11,246 nt of DNA from Alphaproteobacteria bacterium UBA3439 (GTDB taxonomy: Bacteria; Pseudomonadota; Alphaproteobacteria; Puniceispirillales; Puniceispirillaceae). Where the stretch lies: the NCBI GenBank assembly GCA_002378605.1, contig DFSK01000082.1, forward strand, positions 1 to 11,246, in the 5' to 3' direction. A program made the position numbers and the translations under genes. Every line of letters starts with the position of its first letter. The stretch's first letter is position 1. Under the pieces are notes generated by a model, which was not told where the DNA came from, made no database searches, and was given only the letters and a program-made list of their open reading frames with translations. This document shows positions 1 to 6,435 of the stretch, piece after piece.

Positions 1-1041
1 AACCTCGCCGCCTTCTTGTTTGGCTGTTTCCATCCATTGCAGGTTTTCGGCCAATTGTCCGGCGCTAACCACGGGGCCGATTTGTGTTCCATCAGCCAAG
101 GCATGACCAACCTTCATAGCCGATGCTGCCGCAACAAGCCGGTCGGTGAATTCGTCGTGAATGGCTTCATGCACAACAAGCCGTGATGAGGCGGTGCATT
201 TCTGACCCGTTCCCCCAAAAGCGCCGCCAAGTGCGGTTGCCACAGCAAGATCAAGATCGCCATCATCCATAATGGCAAGCGCGTTCTTTGACCCCATTTC
301 CATTTGAACTTTGGTAAGATTGGCAATCGCAGCGGTGGCAATTTGTTTGCCAACATCCAACGAGCCGGTAAAGCTGATTGCGTTGATTGCCGGACTTTCG
401 ACAAGTTTCTGGCCAATGCTGCCCCCTGGCCCCATCACCAGATTAAACAGCCCATGCGGGATATCCTGACGCGAGATGATTTCGCTTAACGCAACAGCCG
501 AAGCAGGCACCAGATTTGCCGGTTTCCAGATGACCGCATTGCCAAATGCCAGCGCCGGGGCAATTTTCCAGACAGCCGTTGCGGTAGGGAAATTCCAGGG
601 GCTGATAATCGCAACAACGCCAACCGGTTCGCGCCGAACGTCAATTTCAATGCCGTCGCGCACGCTGTCGGCCGTATCACCGATCTGGCGAAGCACCTCG
701 GCAGCGTAATAGGTAAAGAACTGGCCAGCCCGATAGATTTCACCAACCCCTTCAGCCAATGGCTTGCCTTCTTCGCGGCTTAAAAGAGTGCCAAGCTCGA
801 CGCGGCGTTCCATCAATTCATTGCCAATATTCATCAAGATGGTTTGACGCGCCTCAAGACCGGTGGCGGCCCATTTTTTTTGGGCGGTTCGGGCGGCATC
901 GAGGGCGCTGTCAAGCTGGGCGCTGTCTGCCTGCGCATAATGGCCGATTTGGTCGCTAAGGTCTGATGGATTGATATTGGCAATTGTGCCTTGCCCATCG
1001 CACCACGCGCCTGCAATAAAATTCTGTCCGTTTTCTGACAT
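1..1041 (-). CDS. Aldehyde dehydrogenase, alpha-ketoglutarate-semialdehyde dehydrogenase type (partial, C-terminus missing)
   Basis: NAD(P)-dependent oxidation of an aldehyde to a carboxylate in the cytoplasm. The frame is open for 347 codons from ATG at 1041 to the window edge; about 130-150 C-terminal residues are off the window. The start is fixed by an in-frame stop just upstream (1057-1059); the ribosome site is weak (AAAGG about 11 nt away). Seen motifs: SPWNFP with the oxyanion-hole Asn at residue 150, FTGS at 224-227, general base Glu248 in EMGSKNA, and nucleophile Cys282 in GQKCTASSRL. The spacings Asn-Glu-Cys match ALDH2 (169/268/302). GQKCTASSRL followed by KVGHALADGTQIGPVVS resembles the alpha-ketoglutarate-semialdehyde (2,5-dioxovalerate) dehydrogenase group, which ends oxidative pentose and sugar-acid degradation; that substrate is an inference. 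EMGSKN has Ser where most relatives have Gly. The gene is divergent from an EamA permease, and a 9-bp inverted repeat lies in its leader. Confidence 0.93.
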   Translation of the reverse strand, partial: MSENGQNFIAGAWCDGQGTIANINPSDLSDQIGHYAQADSAQLDSALDAARTAQKKWAATGLEARQTILMNIGNELMERRVELGTLLSREEGKPLAEGVGEIYRAGQFFTYYAAEVLRQIGDTADSVRDGIEIDVRREPVGVVAIISPWNFPTATAVWKIAPALAFGNAVIWKPANLVPASAVALSEIISRQDIPHGLFNLVMGPGGSIGQKLVESPAINAISFTGSLDVGKQIATAAIANLTKVQMEMGSKNALAIMDDGDLDLAVATALGGAFGGTGQKCTASSRLVVHEAIHDEFTDRLVAAASAMKVGHALADGTQIGPVVSAGQLAENLQWMETAKQEGGEV

Positions 1042-1061
1042 GGTTTCTTGCGCCTTTCATG

Positions 1062-1096
1062 ATGCCAATATTTGCAAAAATTAGGTCTATTGGCAT
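1062..1096. promoter_or_regulatory. Perfect 9-bp inverted repeat upstream of the aldehyde dehydrogenase
   Basis: Arms ATGCCAATA (1062-1070) and TATTGGCAT (1088-1096) are exact reverse complements separated by 17 nt, with arm centres 26 bp apart. The element begins 21 nt upstream of the aldehyde dehydrogenase ATG, in the region shared with the divergent permease gene. It could be a dimer operator or a hairpin in the leader RNA. I do not recognise the regulator. Confidence 0.5.
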
Positions 1097-1181
1097 GCGC
1101 CAGCCTGACCGAAAGAGGTTTTAAATACAACCCCTTTACTTGATTTTGCTAGCCCCGCTTTGCGGCAATTGTTTGCATGGC

Positions 1182-1210
1182 TTGCCTTTTGCTGATAAGC
1201 GGGATTTAAA
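1182..1210 (+). promoter_or_regulatory. Possible sigma-70 type promoter for the EamA permease
   Basis: TTGCCT (1182-1187), a 17-bp spacer and TTTAAA (1205-1210) lie about 64 bp before the permease start. Each hexamer matches 4 of 6 consensus positions. This is a weak call made on sequence alone. Confidence 0.25.
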
Positions 1211-1273
1211 TGATGTGAATGTCATGTCCAATCTGGCTGATATTTCGCAACGTCATGCAAAGGACGGCAGCGA

Positions 1274-2311
1274 ATGAAAATGATCACTGATCGTATGTCG
1301 ATGCCCTATTTCGCCCTAGGCGTTTTGGCTGTGGCAATGGGAATTATTCCCCTTAATGACGCATTAATTAAATTGATGAGTGTCGATGTTTCGCTTGGCC
1401 AGTTGGTTGCTTTGCGGGCAGGGATGACGCTGATCATGCTTGGTATTTTCAGCCATAGTATTCAGGCAATGTTTGCGCTGCCAGCAAAAGTTTTCTGGCT
1501 GTTTTTCGCCCGTAGCATGTGTCTTGTGCTGGCGATGGTGCTGTTTTTTGTTTCGCTCGGAACGCTGCCGCTGGCAAATGTGATCGCCATTTTCTTTGTT
1601 TCACCCTTGATCATTACGATTTTATCGGTGCCATTTCTAGGCGAGAAAATTGGCCTTCATCGTTTGGCGGCGGTGTCGGCTGGCATGGCTGGGGTTTTGT
1701 TTATCATCCGGCCCGGCGGAGTTCAATTTCAGGTAGAAACCTTATTTGTCGTGATGTCGGCCTTTAGCTATGCCGCCTTTCAGATATGGACAAGACGCCT
1801 AAAATCGGTTGGCAATCTCTCGGGAATGGTTGCCGTTCAGCATATTTGCTACCTGACGATTGGCGCGCTGTTCATGCTTGTGAATTTGATCTGGCCTGTT
1901 GATCAATCGGGCAATCCGACAATTGATTTTCTACTTCGTGCGCCATCAATGATGTCATTGACCAATCTTGGCTATCTGGTGATTTGCAGCTTTTCGGTTT
2001 TATTATTGTCCTATGCATCTTCCAATGCCTATCGTTCGGTCGAGGCATCGGTAATCGCGCCCTTTGAATATGTCGCTATTCCGTTTGGTGTTTTCTGGGG
2101 TGTTGTGATTTGGGATGAATGGCCGGATCAGATGGTCTTGATAGGGATAACGCTCATTCTGGCTGGTGGGCTTTACACGCTTTATCGTGAAAATGTCCAA
2201 TCAATCGACGTGATCACGTCAAGCCCGATGCCTGCCACTGCTGCGATTGCGCAACCGGCCGACGATTTAACGCAAGATCTCGATGCAAAAGGGCCCGACC
2301 GGCCAGAATGA
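1274..2311 (+). CDS. EamA/DMT-superfamily permease
   Basis: Inner-membrane transporter of the drug/metabolite (EamA, RhaT-like) superfamily, 345 residues. Seen: almost continuous hydrophobic segments consistent with about ten transmembrane helices in two EamA repeats (roughly residues 12-147 and 155-304). The first repeat ends with the typical run from LPLANVIAIFFVSPL (98-112) through a GEK turn (123-125) to a Gly-rich helix. The second has VEASVIAPFEYVAIP (256-270) and DEWP before the last helix. A hydrophilic tail of about 38 residues (308-345), rich in Pro, Ala and Asp, follows. The start is supported by AAAGGA at 1259-1264, 9 nt upstream. Family members export or import amino acids, nucleosides, sugars or other small metabolites, and the substrate cannot be told from sequence. 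Divergence from the aldehyde dehydrogenase might indicate a related metabolite, but that is inference. It converges on ccmE with a 27-bp gap and no obvious terminator. Confidence 0.9.
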   Translation: MKMITDRMSMPYFALGVLAVAMGIIPLNDALIKLMSVDVSLGQLVALRAGMTLIMLGIFSHSIQAMFALPAKVFWLFFARSMCLVLAMVLFFVSLGTLPLANVIAIFFVSPLIITILSVPFLGEKIGLHRLAAVSAGMAGVLFIIRPGGVQFQVETLFVVMSAFSYAAFQIWTRRLKSVGNLSGMVAVQHICYLTIGALFMLVNLIWPVDQSGNPTIDFLLRAPSMMSLTNLGYLVICSFSVLLLSYASSNAYRSVEASVIAPFEYVAIPFGVFWGVVIWDEWPDQMVLIGITLILAGGLYTLYRENVQSIDVITSSPMPATAAIAQPADDLTQDLDAKGPDRPE

Positions 2312-2338
2312 TCACGCAAAAAGCGATGGCAGCGCCGC

Positions 2339-2776
2339 CTATTCGGCTTTGCCGCCTTTCCAGACACCCGTATCTTTCAGCTTTTCAGCAACTTCGGCAG
2401 GCATGTAATTTTCATCATGTTTGGCCAAAACATTGGTCGCGATAAATTGACCATTGGCAAGCGACCCTTCGGCAACGACGCCCTGGCCCTCGCGAAATAG
2501 GCTTGGCAATGCATTGTCATAGCGAACGGTGATTTCGGTTGTGCCATCAGTAACCGTGAAAACAGATTGCAATCCGTCAATCTCGACGCTGTTATCTTTG
2601 ACCAGCCCACCAAGCCGCAAAGCCTGTCCCGCCTTTGTTCCTGACGTGGTGATTTCGGTTGGCGTGTAGAAAAAAACGATATTGTCGCGAAGCGCGCCAA
2701 GCACAAGCATGGCCGCAATTCCAACCAATGCTGCGATCGCCGCGATGATTGATAACCGTTTGGCTTTGGGTGACAT
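2339..2776 (-). CDS. ccmE: Cytochrome c maturation heme chaperone CcmE
   Basis: Periplasmic, membrane-anchored protein that covalently carries heme from CcmC/CcmD to the CcmF/CcmH ligase for attachment to c-type apocytochromes. 145 residues, about the usual family length. Seen: a basic N-terminus (MSPKAKRL), one membrane anchor at about residues 9-29, then a small beta-barrel (OB fold) domain containing FFYTPTEI (35-42) and LRLGGLVK (53-60). The family heme-binding motif LAKHDENYMP is present, with the covalent heme ligand His120 and the conserved Tyr124. I chose the ATG at 2776 because the protein then begins like other CcmE proteins and GAGG sits 5 nt upstream; a longer in-frame start at 2845 would add 23 residues before the anchor. 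CcmF and CcmH are not adjacent. The gene is divergent from a c-type cytochrome, a plausible client. Confidence 0.95.
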   Translation of the reverse strand: MSPKAKRLSIIAAIAALVGIAAMLVLGALRDNIVFFYTPTEITTSGTKAGQALRLGGLVKDNSVEIDGLQSVFTVTDGTTEITVRYDNALPSLFREGQGVVAEGSLANGQFIATNVLAKHDENYMPAEVAEKLKDTGVWKGGKAE

Positions 2777-2953
2777 TGATGCCTCGTTGACGCAGATCAT
2801 CAGGGATTTGATGACGCTGCTTACCAGAAGATTAGAAACTTGCAATAGTTTGCCGGAAATTTAGGGTCGCGGCAAGACAGCGCAGGTTATTGTATAGCGC
2901 CGCCAAACCCTGTAAACAGATCTGACTAATTTGTGGAACGCAGTGAGGATTTT

Positions 2954-3322
2954 ATGAAAAATTATGTTTTTATTGCCGCGGCAGCGGCAGGGTTTCTTTT
3001 AGCAGCTCCGGCACAGGCTGGCGATGCAGCTGCGGGTGAAAAAGTATTCAAGAAATGCAAAGCTTGTCATTATGTTGACCAAGAAAAGAATAAATCTGGC
3101 CCGCATTTGGTCAATATCGTTGGCCGTGCAGCTGGCGCTGTTGACGGGTTCAAATATTCGAAAGCGATGGCCGGATCAGGTCTGGTTTGGGATGAGGCAA
3201 CTTTGGCCGGCTTCCTTGCCAAGCCAAAAGCATATCTAAAAGGCACCAAAATGTCGTTTGCTGGTCTGAAAAAAGAAAGCGACATTGCCAATGTAATTGC
3301 CTATTTGAAGTCAGCAAAATAG
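2954..3322 (+). CDS. Secreted monoheme class I cytochrome c (c2/c550-like)
   Basis: Soluble periplasmic electron carrier with one covalent heme c, 122 residues. Seen: a signal peptide (residues 1-22, Lys near the start, Ala-rich core, AQA cleavage site before GDAAAGEKVF). The heme motif CKACH is at 35-39 (Cys35, Cys38, His39 as axial ligand), followed by the typical KSGPHLVNIVGR. The probable sixth ligand is Met100 in GTKMSFAG, and the C-terminal helix is DIANVIAYLKSA. This layout matches class I cytochromes c2/c550 that link the bc1 complex to terminal oxidases or other reductases. The start at 2954 is chosen over an in-frame ATG at 2933 because GAGGA (2945-2949) lies 4 nt upstream and the signal peptide begins there. 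It is divergent from ccmE, is followed by a terminator, and is then followed by an alpha-hydroxy-acid dehydrogenase gene. Confidence 0.95.
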   Translation: MKNYVFIAAAAAGFLLAAPAQAGDAAAGEKVFKKCKACHYVDQEKNKSGPHLVNIVGRAAGAVDGFKYSKAMAGSGLVWDEATLAGFLAKPKAYLKGTKMSFAGLKKESDIANVIAYLKSAK

Positions 3323-3323
3323 T

Positions 3324-3362
3324 CTGATGCCCTCTTGGGCGAGGGCGTCAGTTTGTGTTGTT
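3324..3362 (+). terminator. Rho-independent terminator after cytochrome c
   Basis: Arms CTGATGCCCTC (3324-3334) and GAGGGCGTCAG (3341-3351) form an 11-bp stem with one G-U pair and a 6-nt loop. A T-rich stretch interrupted by G follows (TTTGTGTTGTT). It starts 2 nt after the cytochrome stop codon, so it should separate this gene from the next one. Confidence 0.8.
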
Positions 3363-3366
3363 CAAG

Positions 3367-3378
3367 GGGCAATTGCCC
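3367..3378. repeat. 12-bp perfect palindrome in the leader of the alpha-hydroxy-acid dehydrogenase gene
   Basis: GGGCAATTGCCC is an exact palindrome 29 nt before the dehydrogenase start. It falls inside the 17-bp spacer of a weak promoter-like pair, TTGTTC (3358-3363) and TTTAGA (3381-3386), each matching 3 of 6 consensus positions. It could be an operator; the stem has no loop, so an RNA hairpin is unlikely. Confidence 0.35.
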
Positions 3379-3407
3379 GTTTTAGAGGCTAGTACGGCGA
3401 ATAGATC

Positions 3408-4559
3408 ATGGATTTGATGAATAAATATCCGCGCTTATCGGATCTGAAAAAGCCTGCGTCAAAACGCATTCCAAAATTTGTGTTTGCCTATCTTGATTCA
3501 GGAACGGGCCATGATCGCGCCAAAGACGAGAATAGGGCATTTCTCGACTCGATTGAGCTGACGCCGCAATTTATGCGAGGGCGGGTCAATCCCGATCTTA
3601 CAACCAAGCTTGGCAAGAAAATATTTAAAGCACCATTTGGTGCTGCGCCAATTGGCCTGTCATCACTGATCTGGCCCGGGGCTGAATCGATTATTGGCCG
3701 CGCTGCCAAAAAACATGGTTTTCCCTATACGCTTAGCACGGTGGCCGGTGAATCGATCGAAATGGTAGCCGAATCTGCGGGTGAAATGGGCTGGTTTCAG
3801 CTTTATGCCCCGCGTGACCGCGATTTGATGCGTGATTTGCTTCGGCGTGCCAAAAGCTGCGGCTATACAACATTGGTTGTGACCGCTGATGTGCCATCAC
3901 CAAGCCGCCGTGAACGTATGCGGATTGCGGGTGCGCCGCTAGGCAGCCGTGGTAATTCGGCCTTTTCGCCGCGGGTTATCTGGCAAAGCATGCTTCGTCC
4001 AGAATGGGCCGTGCGGACCTTGCTAAATGGCGGGGCGCGCTTTCGCAATATGGAACCCTATGCCAAAAATAATGGCACGATGGGCATCACGAAATTCATT
4101 GGTGATCAGTTAAACGGCTCGCTTGACTGGGATTATCTTGCTGAAATCCGGGCGCAATGGGATGGCGAAATCTATCTCAAAGGTGTTCTTCATGGGCAAG
4201 ATGCGGCGCGGGCGGTCAAGCTTGGCGTTGACGGAATTGTCGTCTCAAATCATGGTGGCCGCCAGTTAGATGCGGCACCACCACCATTGGCACAGCTATC
4301 AGCCATTCGCGCAGCGGTTGGTAAGGATATACCGCTGATTGTCGATAGTGGCATCATGTCGGGGCTTGATATTGTGCGGGTATTGTCGGCTGGTGCTGAT
4401 TTTGCCCTTGTTGGCCGTGGTTTCATGTATGCCGTTGCCGCGCTTGGCAAAAAAGGTGGCGAACATGCGGCCTCAATCCTTTTGGAAGAAGTGCGTGATG
4501 TAATGGCCCAGCTTGGCCTGTCTTCGATTGATGAGATCAAGCGGCTTGGCAATGGCTAG
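3408..4559 (+). CDS. lldD: FMN-dependent alpha-hydroxy-acid dehydrogenase, LldD (L-lactate dehydrogenase) type
   Basis: FMN flavoenzyme that oxidises an L-2-hydroxy acid (L-lactate or a relative) to the 2-keto acid. 383 residues in the TIM-barrel fold. Catalytic positions known from glycolate oxidase are all present: Tyr28 (FAYLDSG), Tyr133 (FQLYAPRD), Asp161 (TADVPSPSRRER), Arg168, Lys258 (YLKGVL), His282 as the active-site base and Arg285 (SNHGGRQLD). The FMN phosphate region has Asp313 (VDSGIMSG) and Arg337 (VGRGFMYA). The Lys-His spacing equals that of glycolate oxidase, but the segment between Asp161 and Lys258 is about 24 residues longer, as in membrane-associated LldD and mandelate dehydrogenases, so electron transfer to quinone is likelier than to oxygen. 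The start is uncertain: no good ribosome site precedes 3408, and ATG at 3417 is an alternative with GGA 4 nt upstream. The substrate (lactate, glycolate or other) is not fixed by sequence. Probably an operon with the PCuAC gene, 39 bp downstream. Confidence 0.92.
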   Translation: MDLMNKYPRLSDLKKPASKRIPKFVFAYLDSGTGHDRAKDENRAFLDSIELTPQFMRGRVNPDLTTKLGKKIFKAPFGAAPIGLSSLIWPGAESIIGRAAKKHGFPYTLSTVAGESIEMVAESAGEMGWFQLYAPRDRDLMRDLLRRAKSCGYTTLVVTADVPSPSRRERMRIAGAPLGSRGNSAFSPRVIWQSMLRPEWAVRTLLNGGARFRNMEPYAKNNGTMGITKFIGDQLNGSLDWDYLAEIRAQWDGEIYLKGVLHGQDAARAVKLGVDGIVVSNHGGRQLDAAPPPLAQLSAIRAAVGKDIPLIVDSGIMSGLDIVRVLSAGADFALVGRGFMYAVAALGKKGGEHAASILLEEVRDVMAQLGLSSIDEIKRLGNG

Positions 4560-4598
4560 CTGCGGCTAGACCGTCCGTGGTGAATGAATGGTGATTTT

Positions 4599-5135
4599 AT
4601 GCTGTCTTTGAATCTGCAACGGATATTTGCCGCTGGCTTTGTTTGTCTGGTGATGCTGTCACCGGCATTGGCGTCTGATCTTAAGATTGGGGCCCTGCAA
4701 TTTCGGGCCACGATTGGGTCAATGCCGAGCAGCGCGGCCTATCTGTCGATCACAAATCATGGCACCATGCCTGACCGGTTGCTGGATGTTGAAAGCAGCC
4801 TTGCCCGCAAAACCGAACTTCACACAATGGCGGTTACAAATGGCGTTATGAAAATGCGGCAGATTGACGGCGGCATTGATATTCCGGCTGGTGCGACCAT
4901 CCAATTGGCTCCCGGCGGGTTTCATGTGATGTTGATCGGGTTAAAAGCGCCATTGACCGTTGACGAAAATTACGACGTGACTTTGGTGTTTGAAACGGCG
5001 GGAAAGGTCAAAGTAACTGGCCTTGCCAAACGCCCTGCAGATTTGAAAATATCCGCCCCGCATTCACCAGAAGCACAGTCACACGGCACGCATTCATCCT
5101 CAACAGGTTCAATGGAAATGCCAAAAACCAACTAG
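4599..5135 (+). CDS. Periplasmic copper chaperone PCuAC (DUF461 family)
   Basis: Secreted copper-binding protein that, in studied relatives, delivers Cu(I) to cytochrome c oxidase assembly. 178 residues from the chosen start. Seen: a signal peptide (about 1-26, cleavage after SPALA) and the PCuAC core ending near residue 137. The metal-site pattern is His75 with Met77 (ELHTM), Met84/Met86 (VMKM) and His109-x-Met111 (FHVM), close to the published H(M)X10MX21HXM signature. A low-complexity tail (about 144-178) holds further His and Met residues (145, 152, 155, 162, 164). ATG at 4599 is preferred because GGTGA lies 4 nt upstream and the signal peptide then has normal length; ATG at 4584 adds five residues. 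It follows the LldD-type gene closely and may share its transcript. Its presence implies a copper-containing terminal oxidase elsewhere in the genome. Confidence 0.9.
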   Translation: MLSLNLQRIFAAGFVCLVMLSPALASDLKIGALQFRATIGSMPSSAAYLSITNHGTMPDRLLDVESSLARKTELHTMAVTNGVMKMRQIDGGIDIPAGATIQLAPGGFHVMLIGLKAPLTVDENYDVTLVFETAGKVKVTGLAKRPADLKISAPHSPEAQSHGTHSSSTGSMEMPKTN

Positions 5136-5163
5136 CATAGCCATGATGAGCGCGGCCATCAGC

Positions 5164-5637
5164 TCAGAAGATGCCAGCATCCAATCCAGCTGCCAATCCA
5201 AGGCATAGATCGCCAACCTCTTTGCAAAATGCGTCATTCCAATCGCCATGCAGGATCACAGGTTCGGCCACCAACCGCCATTTCAGGCTGCCACAAATGC
5301 TTGTCAGAGCGCGTTTTGTTGCCGTGCCGTCCAATCCGGCGCGGATATAGATTGCAACTGGCTTTGCATCGCTATTGCCCAGCCAGTCATTATAGCAGCG
5401 ATCAAACATGTCCTTGGTCGCGCCAGCCATATATCCAATATTCTCGGTTGTGCCGATGATGACAGCATCGGCGGCCAATAGATCGGGGCTGGTGACATCA
5501 AAGGGCGAGAGACAGCGTGTCTTGATTTCACAGTGATCATAGCCATCATAACCAAGGCAGGCATCAAGCCCCGCCTTGGCAAGCGCGGCCGTATTTGGCG
5601 ATGGTGTATGGGCAATGATCAATAAGGTTTTTGACAT
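5164..5637 (-). CDS. Flavodoxin-fold FMN-binding protein / NAD(P)H-dependent reductase-like
   Basis: Small cytoplasmic protein, 157 residues, with a flavodoxin-like alpha/beta fold. Seen: a first strand and phosphate-binding loop LLIIAHTPSPNTAALA (5-20), in place of the TGNT loop of classical flavodoxins. A second FMN-contact region is GTTENIGYMAGATKDMFDR (62-80), a pattern common in NAD(P)H-dependent oxidoreductases of the flavodoxin family. A strand VAIYIRAG (94-101) leads into the isoalloxazine region. No signal peptide or membrane segment. It probably binds FMN and transfers electrons, but the partner and substrate are unknown. No clear ribosome site precedes ATG 5637. The PCuAC gene converges on it 28 bp away, and it is divergent from the pterin dehydratase gene. 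Function beyond the fold is not assigned. Confidence 0.8.
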   Translation of the reverse strand: MSKTLLIIAHTPSPNTAALAKAGLDACLGYDGYDHCEIKTRCLSPFDVTSPDLLAADAVIIGTTENIGYMAGATKDMFDRCYNDWLGNSDAKPVAIYIRAGLDGTATKRALTSICGSLKWRLVAEPVILHGDWNDAFCKEVGDLCLGLAAGLDAGIF

Positions 5638-5667
5638 GGGTGAAACTTTAGGCTGTTTTGGTTATAT

Positions 5668-5729
5668 TGCAATGATAGCCGGCTTGCCGGCTCTATTTGC
5701 GACATGCGGCTTGCCATGCAATGATGGCC
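5668..5729. repeat. Interleaved short repeats and hairpin in a divergent leader
   Basis: TGCAATGATAGCC (5668-5680) recurs with one change as TGCAATGATGGCC (5717-5729). CGGCTTGCC (5680-5688) recurs exactly at 5707-5715, so the order is A-B then B-A. The first B copy lies in a compact hairpin, AGCCGG (5677-5682) and CCGGCT (5687-5692) with loop CTTG. The element sits between the divergent flavodoxin-like and pterin dehydratase genes, where both promoters should be. The function is unknown; it may be regulatory or a local duplication. Confidence 0.4.
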
Positions 5730-5768
5730 GCGGTCAATGCTGGTTGTGGCAGGAAAGGGCATATAGAT

Positions 5769-6086
5769 ATGAATAACCCCCTCGATCGGGCCGCGATTAT
5801 CGCTAGTCTTGAAACTGAACAGGGCTGGCAATTGACGTCAGAAGATGAGTCTCTTCAAATCATTGAAAAAACATATATCTTTAAGGATTTTAACGCCGCT
5901 TTTGGGTTTATGGGACGGGTTGCCCTGATGGCCGAACGCGCCAATCACCATCCCGAATTTCACAATCGGTATCGTCAGGTCACGATTCGGTGGGCAACGC
6001 ATTCTTGTGGCGGCGTTACCGCGCTTGATCTGGAAATGGCAAAGATTTGTGATCAGCTTGCCGTTGATAGCGGGTTAAAAGCCTAG
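5769..6086 (+). CDS. phhB: Pterin-4a-carbinolamine dehydratase
   Basis: Dehydrates 4a-hydroxytetrahydrobiopterin to quinonoid dihydropterin, regenerating the cofactor of aromatic amino-acid hydroxylases; in bacteria without such a hydroxylase, family members have been linked to molybdenum cofactor metabolism. 105 residues, the usual family size. Seen: FKDFNAAFGFMGRVALMAE (38-56), then the family signature NHHPEF (59-64) with catalytic His60 and His61, and THSCGGVTALD (77-87) where most relatives have THxxGGLT. The start at 5769 is preferred to an in-frame ATG at 5697: it gives the normal length, and AGGAAAGG (5751-5758) lies 10 nt upstream. No phenylalanine hydroxylase gene is visible here, so the in vivo role is open. 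It converges on azlD. Confidence 0.93.
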   Translation: MNNPLDRAAIIASLETEQGWQLTSEDESLQIIEKTYIFKDFNAAFGFMGRVALMAERANHHPEFHNRYRQVTIRWATHSCGGVTALDLEMAKICDQLAVDSGLKA

Positions 6087-6120
6087 GCTGATCAGGCTTG
6101 TGGCTGTGCTGGCCTGGCAA

Positions 6121-6435
6121 TCACATTGCCCATTGAAGAATCCATAACGCGACAAGGCCAACGGCAATAGTGGTAATCATCTGCCGCGTAATCAAGGCCG
6201 CAATAATCGCTAGAATGGCGGCAAATAGGCGTGGATTGTCCCAAAGGGCAATCGTTTGGTTTGCCGGATCAAGCAATATGGCAGGGGCGATAATCGCCGT
6301 TAAAACAGCAATTGGCACAAATCCCAATGCATCGACAAGCCATGGTGGCGGCCGGTTGCCAATGATATTGCTGAGCATGATAAAACGCGTTGCAAAGGTA
6401 AACAGGCCTGTCGCAATCATTACCAGCCAGATCAT
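6121..6435 (-). CDS. azlD: AzlD family small subunit of branched-chain amino-acid exporter
   Basis: Small inner-membrane partner of AzlC (LIV-E family; YgaZH in E. coli exports valine). 104 residues, normal for the family. Seen: about four hydrophobic helices, with the conserved early stretch ATRFIMLS (15-22), PPPWLVDALGFVPIAVLTAI (29-48) and the middle-helix motif TRQMITTIAVG (83-93). Its ATG overlaps the azlC stop codon as ATGA (6432-6435), and AGGAG (complement of 6443-6447) lies 7 nt upstream inside azlC, so translational coupling is likely. It converges with the pterin dehydratase gene across a 34-bp gap. Confidence 0.9.
   Translation of the reverse strand: MIWLVMIATGLFTFATRFIMLSNIIGNRPPPWLVDALGFVPIAVLTAIIAPAILLDPANQTIALWDNPRLFAAILAIIAALITRQMITTIAVGLVALWILQWAM

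Noticed and set aside
2846..2953. CTGTAAACAG palindrome (2910-2919) and TTGTAT/TGTAAA as promoter elements for the cytochrome c gene.
   Set aside because: The hexamer spacing is only 15 bp and the palindrome is 10 bp; not strong enough to call.
6094..6117. CAGGC ... GCCTG inverted repeat between the convergent pterin dehydratase and azlD genes.
   Set aside because: Short stem with a long loop and no T-run on either side; not distinguishable from chance.
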